Assembly (NCBI GenBank): GCA_015207585.1
Contig: JADEWQ010000046.1
Location: 1 to 42,198, forward strand
DNA length: 42,198 nt
DNA from: Pleurocapsales cyanobacterium LEGE 06147
Lineage (GTDB): Bacteria > Cyanobacteriota > Cyanobacteriia > Cyanobacteriales > Xenococcaceae
Reading direction: 5' to 3'
A model generated the notes under the pieces. It made no database searches and was not told the DNA's origin. It saw only the letters and a list, made by a program, of their open reading frames with translations. The position numbers and the translations under genes are program-made. Within the stretch, counting starts at the first letter, position 1, and each line of letters starts with the position of its first letter. This document shows, piece by piece, positions 9,107 to 19,758 of the stretch.

Positions 9107-9544
9107 CTACTTTAGGGAAGCCTTTAATTCGATCGCTACACTGCCTCGTAATGCATTAGAGACGGGACAAATTTGTTCAGCTTCCCGAGCGATTTGATTG
9201 AATGTTTCAGCATCAACGCCTGATACGTGACCCTGCGTTTCTAAATGAATCTTCGTGATTTTGAACCCTCCATCCTGTGATTCGATCGTACAGATGGCTT
9301 TCGTTTCGACCTGTTGGGGTTGGTATCCTTTTTCGTTTAGCGTGAGGGTGAGTGCCATACTGTAGCACGCGGCATGAGCGGCGGCAATCAGTTCTTCTGG
9401 ATTCGTTCCAGGTTGATTCTCAAACCGAGTGGCAAAGCTATAGGGAGTGCTGCTGAGCACACCACTTGTCGCACTAATTTGACCTTGACCCTCTTTCAAT
9501 GTGCCATTCCAAACAGCTGATGCGGTACGTTGTAGTACTGTCAT
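9107..9544 (-). CDS. osmC: OsmC-family peroxiredoxin
   Basis: 145 residues. OsmC proteins reduce organic hydroperoxides with two redox cysteines. Both are present: Cys60 in AAHAACYSMAL and Cys126 in AEQICPVSNAL. Arg40 (FATRFENQPGTNPEEL) matches the conserved active-site Arg, and Glu51 follows in NPEELI. The start MTVLQRTASAVW at 9544 is chosen because an AGGAGCGAGAG ribosome-binding region precedes it and it aligns with E. coli OsmC; an upstream in-frame TTG at 9562 overlaps that site. Probably thiol-dependent lipid-peroxide detoxification in the cytoplasm. Confidence 0.93.
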   Translation of the reverse strand: MTVLQRTASAVWNGTLKEGQGQISATSGVLSSTPYSFATRFENQPGTNPEELIAAAHAACYSMALTLTLNEKGYQPQQVETKAICTIESQDGGFKITKIHLETQGHVSGVDAETFNQIAREAEQICPVSNALRGSVAIELKASLK

Positions 9545-9768
9545 AATTCTCTCGCTCCTCAAACTTTATGGAATTGTGCAAAGCAGTTTTATCTTTAGTC
9601 TGACAAACAGTCTTGATTTTTTCATTGAGATAGCTCAGTTTCGGCATTGCACAAAATTAAGATAATAGGAAGTGTAAGTTTTCTAGCGATCGCCTATGCA
9701 AACCTATTTTCTTCTTTTGAAAAAGTAATCGAGCAGAGAGTATAAACTCTCATTCGACTGGACGGCAG

Positions 9769-9912
9769 ATGTGTTGCATCGTTGGGTGCAATTCCTATCG
9801 TGCCATGCTCGATGCTCTTGCCAATTTTGAGCAGGATATGCACCAACGTATCCACAAGGAAAACAATGTGCTGTTTCCCAGGGCGATCGTCCTGGAACAA
9901 TCAAAAGCCTAG
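9769..9912 (+). pseudogene. relic of a Ric/ScdA/YtfE-type di-iron repair protein (C-terminal end)
   Basis: The plus-strand frame reads CNSYRAMLDALANFEQDMHQ and then RIHKENNVLFPRAIVLEQSK before TAG at 9910-9912. The CNxYR segment, the FEQDMHQRIHKENNxLFPRA segment and the position of the His and Glu residues match the last part of the hemerythrin-like domain of iron-sulfur cluster repair proteins (family knowledge). An in-frame stop lies upstream at 9718-9720 and the rest of the gene (about 190 residues) is missing. It is far too short to work. Confidence 0.6.
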
Positions 9913-10169
9913 TAGCTCTGATATTGGTTAAGTTCTGCTAGCGCTACACCCATCTGAAGGGCACTGGAGGAAAGACAAGTCTGCAAAGCTACCTGTTAGC
10001 ATTTCATCAATAAATAATGAATCTTGACCCAGTGAGCGCGATCGCTTTTAGTGTAGGGTTCCTCAAGTTTAGCTCCATTCTTTGGCAACAGAAGTGGTAT
10101 TATTTCGAGAAATTGATATTAGACTAAGAAGAGCTAGACTGTCTAAACAAACAGGCTAAGCGCTCGAAG
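9913..10169. other. intergenic region downstream of the MFS pseudogene
   Basis: No coding frame recognised. It contains the 14-mer CTGTCTAAACAAAC at 10139-10152, which recurs in reverse complement at 28282-28295 upstream of the ROK regulator gene. The biological meaning is unknown. Confidence 0.35.
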
Positions 10170-11423
10170 TTAGTCTGAGCGTAATCGAGAGGGGACTTCT
10201 TGCCAGAATAGAGGAACTGCGATCGCACCAAAAACTAGCTGAAGACCGCCAAAAATGGCAAGAGACAGTCCAAATCCAAAGCGTAGTAGTTCTCCAAATA
10301 TAAGACTGCCAACACCAAATCCAGTGAATAGGGTAAAAACCTTTAGTCCCATTGTTTGTCCCAAATTATTGTCATCCCCTAAGTCTGTCACTATACCGAC
10401 AAACAAAGGTTGGGTCAGGTCGTACCCCAAAGATAGAACGAGAACCGCGATCGTCGTTGCAGTTGGGGGAATATCAAAAATCATCACAATCCCAGCTAAG
10501 GCAGCCATAATTAACCCTGATGGAATTAGCCAACGCCGTCCCCAACGATCCACAGCTCGACCAATCAGAGAACTCAGCAGTAATCCAGGAATGCCATAGC
10601 CGAGAATGGTCAAACCGATGCTCAAGGCATCCATGTTGTAACGTTGCGATAAATACAACCCCAGCCAGGTATATACTCCAGAATGATAAATGCCGTTCCA
10701 TAAAACATATGCATAGGTTCGTTGTCCTCGAAAACTAGCTAAAATCTGGCTGTATCCACTGAATACCTGGCGAATGTTGGGAAGTTTTTCGAGCTTGGCG
10801 GTGTCGAAGAGAGCACCGTAAGGATGGAGCCGCCACAGTACTAAAGCAGCAAGAACCGCCGTACCGACAAACAGCGATCGCCAACCTACAAAAGGTTCAA
10901 GAATTGCACCTCCCGCAGAACCAGCTGCCATTCCTCCTTCCATCGCAGCAAATACCAATCCAAGCTTACCGCCTCGCTGATCGAATGGAAATAAATCACC
11001 GATTAATGCAAAGGTAAGTGGAATCACGCCGCTGGCTCCAATTCCAGTCGACAGTCGCCAAGTTGCGATTTGTGACGAGGTTTGAGCCGTTGCAGTTAGT
11101 GCCGTGCAGATGACAAAAATGGCCAGCGAAATACGAATGATCGATCATCGTCCAAATCGATCTGATAACACTCCATAGAACAATGCCATCAATGCATAAG
11201 ACAGCATATAAGCTGGAACGATAAATCCGATTTCCTGAACGGGAACGTTAAACACTTCGGCTAAGCGCGGAATCAACGGAGCTATCATGTAACCCTGAAG
11301 AAAAATTAGACCCGCCGCAATCGAAAGTAAAGTAAACAGGCGTTTATGCTGCTTTAAGCGAATCGTGCGATCGGCTGCTTCAGCGTGACGTAGATGCTCA
11401 AAATGTTCTTTGGGATTTGGCAT
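10170..11423 (-). pseudogene. MFS transporter interrupted by a single in-frame TGA
   Basis: One continuous reading frame of 417 codons encodes a typical 12-helix major facilitator. A TGA at 11145-11147 replaces the second Arg of the loop motif, giving SDRFGR-stop-SIIRISLAIF where members read GRR. The signature between helices 2 and 3 (YGVLSDRFGR) is intact before the stop, and WRLSTGIGASGVIPLTFALI follows after it in the same frame. The change CGA to TGA is one C-to-T transition. GTG at 11027 could restart translation but would lack the first four helices. The substrate is unknown. Either a fresh pseudogene, an error, or stop readthrough. Confidence 0.8.
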
Positions 11424-13878
<2,455 letters not shown>

Positions 13879-13977
13879 CTTGTGTCGTTTTACTCATAAG
13901 TTGAAATATTAAGTAAGGCGGTGGGAATAAATCAAACTATGTTACGAAACATAAATACGCTTGAAACCCTCACCAAT

Positions 13978-13997
13978 GACAAAGGACAAAAGACAAA
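13978..13997 (+). repeat. short tandem repeat (GACAAAG/GACAAAA type)
   Basis: Three successive GACAAA units lie downstream of gyrB. Heptamer-type short tandem repeats of this composition are common between cyanobacterial genes. Confidence 0.55.
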
Positions 13998-14049
13998 TAA
14001 CAACCTTCGCTAGTTAGCTTTATTTGTGCCGACCTACTTAGATAATCAT

Positions 14050-14093
14050 AGAGTATCTCCTAATTATACGAGATGCTCTGTGATTTTTTTTTT
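14050..14093 (+). terminator. intrinsic terminator downstream of gyrB
   Basis: The stem AGAGTATCTC (14050-14059) pairs with GAGATGCTCT (14070-14079) with one G:T wobble and a 10-base loop, followed by an uninterrupted run of ten T at 14084-14093. It is about 170 bp after the gyrB stop, and is the most likely transcription end for gyrB. Confidence 0.75.
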
Positions 14094-14100
14094 GCAGCAA

Positions 14101-14358
14101 CGCAAAAATCGTAAATACAAACAGACTACTGGTAATTTCAGCAGTTGCAAGATGAGAACGAGTTTCTGGTACGACTCGTAACTCCAAAAGGATTTTATGT
14201 ACTGGTTAGAGTTCGATCCAGAAGTTTTGTCATATGATACATCAGCCATTCCATTGGAATATTACAGCAATGGCAAACAGAAACTCTACGTTCCTGATTT
14301 TTAAGTCATCCGCCACCAAAAGAAACAAATTATTGCAGATAAGAATAAACATAAGTAA
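14101..14358 (+). pseudogene. tnsA: decayed Tn7-like TnsA endonuclease relic
   Basis: One frame reads FWYDS-stop-LQKDFMYWLEFDPEVLSYDT, then YYSNGKQKLYVPDF-stop-VIRHQKKQII. The order (ES/DS)LLxxDFxYxLEFDPxVxSY, then GxxxxYxPDFLV, then KKQI is the N-terminal catalytic core of TnsA-like endonucleases (family knowledge). Both stops, TAA at 14179-14181 and at 14302-14304, sit where Leu (TTA) is expected, so each is a single T-to-A change. The catalytic Glu has become Asp and the final E-V-K segment reads ADK. No tnsB, tnsC, tniQ or transposon ends are visible. Non-functional. Confidence 0.65.
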
Positions 14359-14495
14359 ATAAAACGCCTGTTCTTTTAAACTTCCTTCATAATTACGCGA
14401 TTTCCCGAATTTACGTTCTTAGGAATGAGTAGTTATATTCGGGAATACACGGCTATTACCCGAAAGGCGATCGCCTAAGCAGAAGGAAGTACATT

Positions 14496-16022
14496 ATGCC
14501 GTTCGAGCAGGAATTAGACATTTATTTGAGATCTCGTTTTACCTTGATGATCTTGGTAACGCCAGAGGAAGAAAGGGCTTTACAAAGTGTTAAAGTGGTT
14601 TGCGATCGCGCCCAGCGTCCCTGTCTGAGTTGGGATGTTGTCGATGGGTTTCAGGCTTTAACTAATTGGCTAGGTTCGATTCCTGTTGCCCGCGATCCCC
14701 TTACTGCCCTAGAACAGGTAGATAAAGCCGACGGGGATGGCTTATTTATCCTCAAAGATTTTCACGACTGTTGGAGCAATTCTCAAGTTAAACGCAAACT
14801 CCGCAGCCTCGCCCAAAAACTGAAGTTGAATAAAAAGTCGATTTTAGTAACTGCCCCTTCGGCTAAGATTCCCGTGGAGTTAAAAGATGAAGCGGTAATA
14901 GTCGAATTTCCCTTACCCCAAACGGGGGAATTAGAAGCAGTGCTGCAAAGATTGACCCAAACCCCAGGAGTCAAAGTTAATCTGACGCGCTTGGGTAGAG
15001 AAAAATTGGTACAGGCAGCATTGGGATTGACCGCAGCCCAGGCACAACGGGTATTTGCTAAAGCAATTGTCAGTGATGGGGTATTAGATGACCGCGATAT
15101 TAATTTAGTTACGGAAGAAAAGAAACAAATTATTCGCGAGAGTCAGGCGTTGGAGTTTTTTGCCGTCCACGAAACACCAGGGGATGTGGGCGGTTTGGGA
15201 GTATTAAAGCAATGGTTGCGGATGCGGGAGCGGGCTTTTTCTCAAGAAGCCCGTAACTATGGGTTGCCCGCGCCCAAGGGTATTGCTTTGATCGGTATTC
15301 CTGGTACGGGTAAAAGTCTCACTGCCAAGATGATTGGGGGTTTATGGCAGCTACCCTTATTGCGGTTGGATGTAGGTTCGTTGTTTGGTTCTTTAGTAGG
15401 GGAATCGGAAGAGAGAACCCAGCGAGCGTTACAGCTAGCGGAAACTGTAGCTCCCTGTATCCTTTGGATCGACGAGATGGAGAAGGCGTTTGCTTTTGGT
15501 GGTAATGATGGGGGTGTGAGCAAGCGGGTATTTGGGACGATTCTTACCTGGATGCAGGAGAAGACAGCACCCTGTTTTGTAGTAGCTACCGCTAACGATA
15601 TTTCTAGTTTGCCCCCAGAGTTACTGCGTAAGGGACGCTTTGACGAAATTTTCTTCCTCGATTTACCCACCGCAGCAGAGCGACAGGAGATTTTCTCGGT
15701 GCATTTACGCAAGCGTCAACGGATGCCCCAAGATTTCGAGATTGCCCAGTTAGCTAGGCAGTCGGCGGGTTATGTGGGGGCGGAGATCGAGCAGGCGATT
15801 ATCGATGCGATGTATGTGGGTTTTAATGCCAATCGGGAGTTTACTACGGTTGATATTGCCGCAGCCCTCAAGCGCCAAGTACCTCTATCGGTTTCTTCTC
15901 AGGAGACGATTGAAGCGTTGCGTAATTGGTTGCGGGAAGGAAGGGCGCAGTCGGCTTCTTTCCAAGAGATTCGGGAAGCGGAACAGCAGTTTGTCCCCTT
16001 GCAGTTGGAGATTGGGAGGTAA
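14496..16022 (+). CDS. Ycf46-like AAA+ ATPase
   Basis: 508 residues. The N-terminal half ([20 protein letters not shown] and onward) matches the Ycf46 family of cyanobacteria and plastids. The AAA+ module carries Walker A GIPGTGKS at residues 267-274, Walker B ILWIDEME with Asp326 and Glu327, and a sensor/arginine-finger segment [16 protein letters not shown]. Such ATPases remodel or unfold proteins; the client of Ycf46 is not firmly known. It opens a stretch with HEAT/WD40, GrpE-like, Hsp70 and Ycf35/DUF2997 genes on the same strand, which suggests a shared chaperone task. ATG start at 14496 with AAGGAAGT upstream. Confidence 0.88.
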   Translation: MPFEQELDIYLRSRFTLMILVTPEEERALQSVKVVCDRAQRPCLSWDVVDGFQALTNWLGSIPVARDPLTALEQVDKADGDGLFILKDFHDCWSNSQVKRKLRSLAQKLKLNKKSILVTAPSAKIPVELKDEAVIVEFPLPQTGELEAVLQRLTQTPGVKVNLTRLGREKLVQAALGLTAAQAQRVFAKAIVSDGVLDDRDINLVTEEKKQIIRESQALEFFAVHETPGDVGGLGVLKQWLRMRERAFSQEARNYGLPAPKGIALIGIPGTGKSLTAKMIGGLWQLPLLRLDVGSLFGSLVGESEERTQRALQLAETVAPCILWIDEMEKAFAFGGNDGGVSKRVFGTILTWMQEKTAPCFVVATANDISSLPPELLRKGRFDEIFFLDLPTAAERQEIFSVHLRKRQRMPQDFEIAQLARQSAGYVGAEIEQAIIDAMYVGFNANREFTTVDIAAALKRQVPLSVSSQETIEALRNWLREGRAQSASFQEIREAEQQFVPLQLEIGR

Positions 16023-16049
16023 AGGCGATGGGCGATTTTTAAAGTTAAA

Positions 16050-16169
16050 GTCCCCCTGCCTCCCTTTTTAAGGGAGGTGCCGAAGGCGGAGGGATTGGGG
16101 ATTTAGGGGGATCTCTAGCAACAGCATTTGTTGGGAGATCCCCCCTAGCCCCCCTTAGAAAGGGGGGAA
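16050..16169. repeat. G/C-run palindromic interspersed repeat, two units
   Basis: Alternating runs of C5-6 and G5-6 (TCCCCCTGCCTCCC, GGGATTTAGGGGGATC, GATCCCCCCTAGCCCCCC, GAAAGGGGGG) form strong stems. The same element occurs at 19217-19289 and 19679-19732. Typical intergenic cyanobacterial repeat. Confidence 0.75.
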
Positions 16170-16182
16170 TAAGCCAAAGAAA

Positions 16183-17049
16183 TTGAAAGGACTGGACTCA
16201 ATGTACCCAGAACAGTTAAAAAGTTACGAATCCAGGTTATACGAACCCCTCCCCATACCCATTATTGGTAAATGCCTACAGCGCAAAGCAGCCATGGCAT
16301 TAGCCCAAGATGGTTCGCCCGATGCGGTGAGAGTGTTGGCGCAAGGGGTGACTCGTCTTGAGGATGAGGAAATCCTAGCAATTGTGGTGGAGGCACTGAG
16401 TCAGCTTAAGAAGCAACTTTGTATCGATGCTGTTTGTAAGGTTTGGGCAACTACGCGCCATCAGAAGTTAACTAATTTGCTGGTTAAGCAAGGTTGGGTT
16501 GCTTCTGCGCCAGTTGAAGTTAAGGTATTGACTGCTTTGAAGACGGGACAGTTACGAGTAGTAACTGGGGGTGGAAAAGAAATAGTCGAGCCGTTGCTCG
16601 AGGCATTTAAAGATAGAGATTCTGAGATTGCCAGTCGAGCGAGTCAATGCGCGATCGCGCTTACTAATCCCGATGCTATAGATTATTTCTGTCAACAGTG
16701 GGCAACTACTAGGAATAAGCTATTAGAGCAAGTGTTATCTCAGGGTAAGTATGTAGCAAGACAACCAATTGAGGTAAGGGTTTTGACTGCGTTGAAGTTA
16801 GATCGCTCAGAAATTATTACCAATGGTCGTCAAGAAGTAGTCAAGCCATTACTGGAAGCGTTGAAAGATAAAGATTCTGAGATTGCCAGTCGAGCGAGTC
16901 AATGTGCGAGCCTATTTGAGAAGCCCGAATATCAAGAGTTTCTTTGTCGTTTAGTGATAGAACAAGACCATCCGATAGCCCGTCAGATTACCATTAAAGC
17001 CAAATGTGCTCCTCGCGAGCCAAGTCAAAGAGCATTTTTTATTTCCTAA
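16183..17049 (+). CDS. HEAT-repeat protein, N-terminal piece of a frameshifted HEAT/WD40 gene
   Basis: 288 residues as read. After a basic N-terminus, about six alpha-solenoid HEAT-like units follow; two are close copies (KDRDSEIASRASQCAIALTN and KDKDSEIASRASQCASLFEK). The natural protein should continue past residue 284: the text REPSQRA is normally followed by LFYFLTEQW, which here is in the -1 frame. One base missing in the T6 run at 17035-17040 explains this, and restoring it gives one gene 16183-17939 of 585 residues. The ATG at 16201 is also possible as start. Role unknown; HEAT/WD40 scaffolds usually present proteins to partners, here perhaps the neighbouring Hsp70 and AAA+ proteins. 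Confidence 0.75.
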   Translation: MKGLDSMYPEQLKSYESRLYEPLPIPIIGKCLQRKAAMALAQDGSPDAVRVLAQGVTRLEDEEILAIVVEALSQLKKQLCIDAVCKVWATTRHQKLTNLLVKQGWVASAPVEVKVLTALKTGQLRVVTGGGKEIVEPLLEAFKDRDSEIASRASQCAIALTNPDAIDYFCQQWATTRNKLLEQVLSQGKYVARQPIEVRVLTALKLDRSEIITNGRQEVVKPLLEALKDKDSEIASRASQCASLFEKPEYQEFLCRLVIEQDHPIARQITIKAKCAPREPSQRAFFIS

Positions 17050-17939
17050 CCGAACAATGGGACGAGTACGAAAATTTAGATTTTGAACATACTTTTTTAC
17101 AAACAGCTTTTGAACATGGTAGCGAGCAGCTACGCCAAAGAATAAGAGAACAGATCAGGAAAGCTGGTCGTGCTGAGTTGCTGAAAGTTCTTGCTGGTGG
17201 AAACCACAAGAAGCGATTGGGAGCAATGACCGATGCTGAATGGGAGACAACACTGGCAGTTCTCAATAGCACTCAGCAATGGGAGGAAATGTGGCGGTTG
17301 GCACAAAAAGCTCCTGCTATTTGGAGTAAGCAGTTATTGCAACAGTTAAAGCAAGCAGCATGGTTGCCAAAAGAGGAACAGGAACGAGTGGGTTTTGAAA
17401 GGTTAAAGCAGCTTGCCCAAAAGTGTTTAGAAAAGATACCGCCAATCGGAGGGTTAACGAGTTGTCAGGCTACTCTCACCGGACATACCGATTTGGTCGG
17501 GGGCGTAATCTTTAGCCCCGACGGACGACTGCTGGCTAGCTGTAGTGCGGACACAACCATCAGGCTGTGGCAAATGCCCGACGGCAAACCCCTCGCCACT
17601 CTCACCGGACACACCGATTCGGTCGGGGGCGTAACCTTTAGCCCCGACGGACGACTGCTGGCTAGCTCTAGTGAGGACACAACCATCAGGCTGTGGATGC
17701 TTAGGCTGTGGAAATTAGATTTACCTCGGTTAAACGGTCTACCTATCGGACAGTTAAGTCAGCAGGATAGAGAATTTATCCAAAAAGTATTATTGAATGA
17801 AGAGCTTACTGAAGAAGAACAACACTGGCTGGAATTCATGCAGGAATTGAGCAATTGGCATCGGCGATTCGATGTGGAAGTGGAAGATGCACCTCGATTA
17901 GTCAGTACTGGCGAGTTTGATATTGAAATTGAGGGGTAA
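17004..17939 (+). CDS. WD40-repeat protein, C-terminal piece of a frameshifted HEAT/WD40 gene
   Basis: 311 residues as read, but residues about 1-11 are probably not natural because homology starts at FYFLTEQWDEYENLDF (from 17037). A helical region follows (GAMTDAEWETTLAVL, EEMWRLAQKAPAIWS), then only two WD40 blades (TGHTDLVGGVIFSPDGRLLA and TGHTDSVGGVTFSPDGRLLA), each ending in TTIRLW. A C-terminal tail with LEFMQELSNWHRRFD and an acidic end follows. Two blades cannot close a propeller, which normally has seven, so blades were probably lost by recombination between near-identical units, or the protein is inactive. Confidence 0.7.
   Translation: MCSSRAKSKSIFYFLTEQWDEYENLDFEHTFLQTAFEHGSEQLRQRIREQIRKAGRAELLKVLAGGNHKKRLGAMTDAEWETTLAVLNSTQQWEEMWRLAQKAPAIWSKQLLQQLKQAAWLPKEEQERVGFERLKQLAQKCLEKIPPIGGLTSCQATLTGHTDLVGGVIFSPDGRLLASCSADTTIRLWQMPDGKPLATLTGHTDSVGGVTFSPDGRLLASSSEDTTIRLWMLRLWKLDLPRLNGLPIGQLSQQDREFIQKVLLNEELTEEEQHWLEFMQELSNWHRRFDVEVEDAPRLVSTGEFDIEIEG
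17472..17696 (+). repeat. tandem 126-bp WD40 unit, nearly identical copies
   Basis: ACTCTCACCGGACA starts at 17472 and 17598, and ATCAGGCTGTGG ends at 17570 and 17696, a period of 126 bp or 42 codons. The copies differ at only a few bases. A stray AGGCTGTGG at about 17702-17710 looks like the scar of a further unit lost by recombination. Confidence 0.85.
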
Positions 17940-17995
17940 ATACTATTACCTCTCAGCCTTTTTTGTTTTTTTAGTCAATTTATGGAGAATTTAAA

Positions 17996-18307
17996 ATGGA
18001 TTGGAAAAAAATTTTTAATCATCATAAATCAGAAATAGATAGTTTTCAAAAACTACATTCAAGGTATAAATTTACTTTAAAACAAACCAATCAAACGATT
18101 AAAGTCAATATTTGGGAAAATTCTGATGGTACATTTACTGGTTTAACTAATTACTCAATAAAAAACACAAATCAGCTTTCTCACTACAGAGATTATTCTT
18201 CTTATCATACTCCTGACGAAGCCCTAGAAAAAGCAATTTCTGGAATTACAATGTATTACCAACCACCCTACGATCAAATAGATTTTAAATTAGAAGAAGA
18301 ATATTAA
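17996..18307 (+). CDS. small hypothetical protein
   Basis: 103 residues, family not recognised. Rich in Lys, Asn, Tyr and Ser; soluble, no signal or membrane segment. The centre (VNIWENSDGTFTGLTNYSI) looks like beta strands and the end (EALEKAISGITMYY) like a helix. It follows the HEAT/WD40 gene by 56 bp on the same strand and uses more A/T than its neighbours, suggesting separate acquisition. ATG at 17996 with GGAG nearby upstream. Confidence 0.6.
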   Translation: MDWKKIFNHHKSEIDSFQKLHSRYKFTLKQTNQTIKVNIWENSDGTFTGLTNYSIKNTNQLSHYRDYSSYHTPDEALEKAISGITMYYQPPYDQIDFKLEEEY

Positions 18308-18386
18308 TAATGTAAATTGATTGTAGAGATTTTCAAAACCAATGAAAGCCTAGCTAAAAAGTCTATTTAGATAATATTTGATAACC

Positions 18387-18647
18387 ATGAACCAAAAATA
18401 TTTTTTTCGTATTCATCGTAAACCTTTAAATTCAAACCTTGATTTATACAATCTTTATTCTCGATTATTGGATTATATAGAACTAAGAAAATTAAACCAT
18501 TGCATAAAAAAATTAGAACCGTTAGAAGATCATATAAATGTAAATACAAAAGATAATTATATAGAAATTAGTCCCGATTTAGGAATAGCTCTTGGACTCT
18601 CACCCAAAAACCTTCCAGAATGGCTATCTTTCTATAAAAAGCTTTAG
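18387..18647 (+). CDS. small hypothetical protein
   Basis: 86 residues from the ATG at 18387; an in-frame TTG at 18378 would add three residues. Family not recognised. Lys/Asn/Leu-rich, A/T-rich coding like the preceding small gene; no signal or membrane helix. The end (DLGIALGLSPKNLPEWLSFY) is distinctive and could serve to search for relatives. It stands between the HEAT/WD40 and GrpE-like genes on the same strand. Confidence 0.55.
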   Translation: MNQKYFFRIHRKPLNSNLDLYNLYSRLLDYIELRKLNHCIKKLEPLEDHINVNTKDNYIEISPDLGIALGLSPKNLPEWLSFYKKL

Positions 18648-18702
18648 AAATCTAATTTTGAATAGAGTATCGAAAATAAATAATTATCTTGGTATAGTCT
18701 AA

Positions 18703-19218
18703 ATGTTAAGTTTACTAAAAAAATTGTTTGGACATTCTCTAATTGTTCAACCACAAACAGACGAAAAATTACTAACTATAGAACAACAAACACAAACATT
18801 GCGCCTAGAACTAACCGAACGCGACCAATTAATCGACAAGCTCAAACAACAACTAGAACAGCAACGCACCAGCGAAAGCAACAATATTGCTACCGCCATC
18901 CACAACCAAATCGAACAACTACTAACTGATACTGCTGCTCCCGTCACCCAACTACTCACCCAGGCACATCTGGTCGAACAAGGCAAACCCGTACAAGCCA
19001 AAGACGTGCTGCTAGTAGCCAAACGCCTCATCCGCACCTTGGAAGACAACGGTTTAACCCTTACAGGCAAAGTAGGCGAAACCGTTCCCTTCGACTCCAA
19101 CCTCCACGAACCCTTGAGTACCAGTACTACCATTACCCCAGACACAGATGTAGTAGTGAGATTTGCAGGTGTTGCTTATCAGGACAAGGTGATTCGTAAG
19201 GCGGGAGTAGAGGTTTGA
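18703..19218 (+). CDS. GrpE-like protein (nucleotide exchange factor family)
   Basis: 171 residues. A coiled coil (residues about 22-55, TIEQQTQTLRLELTERDQLI and following Gln-rich helix) is followed by a beta head domain ending VGETVPFDSNLHEP and VVVRFAGVAYQDKVIRKAGV. That order, especially VPFDxxxHEPL and RxAGVEV, is the GrpE signature. Standard GrpE exchanges nucleotide on DnaK; this short divergent copy probably serves the Hsp70-family protein at 20857-22449. The helical part between (IHNQIEQLLTDTAAPVTQL) differs from standard GrpE. Its 3' end runs directly into an interspersed repeat. Confidence 0.75.
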   Translation: MLSLLKKLFGHSLIVQPQTDEKLLTIEQQTQTLRLELTERDQLIDKLKQQLEQQRTSESNNIATAIHNQIEQLLTDTAAPVTQLLTQAHLVEQGKPVQAKDVLLVAKRLIRTLEDNGLTLTGKVGETVPFDSNLHEPLSTSTTITPDTDVVVRFAGVAYQDKVIRKAGVEV

Positions 19219-19289
19219 TCCCCCCTAACCCCCCTTAATAAGGGGGGAATAATTAAGTCCCCCTTTGTAAGGGGGATTTAGGGGGATCT
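19217..19289. repeat. G/C-run palindromic interspersed repeat
   Basis: GATCCCCCCTAACCCCCC, AAGGGGGGAA, TCCCCCTTTGTAAGGGGGAT and TTAGGGGGATC form stems; same family as 16050-16169 and 19679-19732. It begins at the stop codon of the GrpE-like gene. Confidence 0.75.
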
Positions 19290-19316
19290 TCACAGTGTAA
19301 AACTCTTCAAATAATT

Positions 19317-19703
19317 ATGGGCGATCGCGATTGTAACAACTTTCATCTTCCCTATAATCCTGACTTAATAGCCAAAGCTAGGGAGTTACGGAAGAATATG
19401 ACTCCAGCCGAGAAAAAACTCTGGTATGACTATTTGAGAACTTTTAGGTTTAGAGTTTTAAGACAGCGAGCGATCGCCTTTTTTATTGTAGATTTTTATT
19501 GCGCTGCTTTGAAGTTGGTAATTGAGGTTGATGGAGATGTTCATTTTACCGAGGCGGGAAAAGCTTACGATGCAGAAAGAACTCGCATTCTGGAAGGTTA
19601 TGGTTTAAAAGTGATTCGGTTTACCAATGATGAAGTGTTACATAATTTTGATGCCGTTTGCGATCTGATTGAAAGAGAGATCCCCCTAAATCCCCCTTTG
19701 TAA
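19317..19703 (+). CDS. DUF559 domain protein (Vsr-like PD-(D/E)XK endonuclease fold)
   Basis: 128 residues. Signature ARELRKNMTPAEKKLWYDYL, then FRVLRQRAIAFFIVDFYC and KLVIEVDGDVHF, which supply the D...ExD residues of the nuclease fold. The end IRFTNDEVLHNFDAVCDLI is also typical. DUF559 proteins are widespread, often linked to repeats or mobile DNA, and their activity is unproven. The last residues (IPLNPPL) are encoded by the interspersed repeat at 19679 onwards, so the C-terminus and stop come from the repeat. It is flanked by copies of the same repeat on both sides. Confidence 0.85.
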   Translation: MGDRDCNNFHLPYNPDLIAKARELRKNMTPAEKKLWYDYLRTFRFRVLRQRAIAFFIVDFYCAALKLVIEVDGDVHFTEAGKAYDAERTRILEGYGLKVIRFTNDEVLHNFDAVCDLIEREIPLNPPL

Positions 19704-19757
19704 GGGGGACTTTGATTTATTCCCCCCTTGCTAAGGGTGCTGCCGCACCGCTCCGCG
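19679..19757. repeat. compound interspersed repeat
   Basis: The first part (ATCCCCCTAAATCCCCC to 19732) belongs to the G/C-run family; the second (GGTGCTGCCGCACCGCTCCG at 19736-19755) belongs to the family seen at 3206, 29774 and 31083. Two repeat families are joined here. Confidence 0.7.
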
Positions 19758-19758
19758 C

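Noticed and set aside
13879-14495. tRNA or small RNA gene between gyrB and the AAA+ gene
   Set aside because: No cloverleaf was found; the hairpin with a T run at 14050 is best explained as a terminator.
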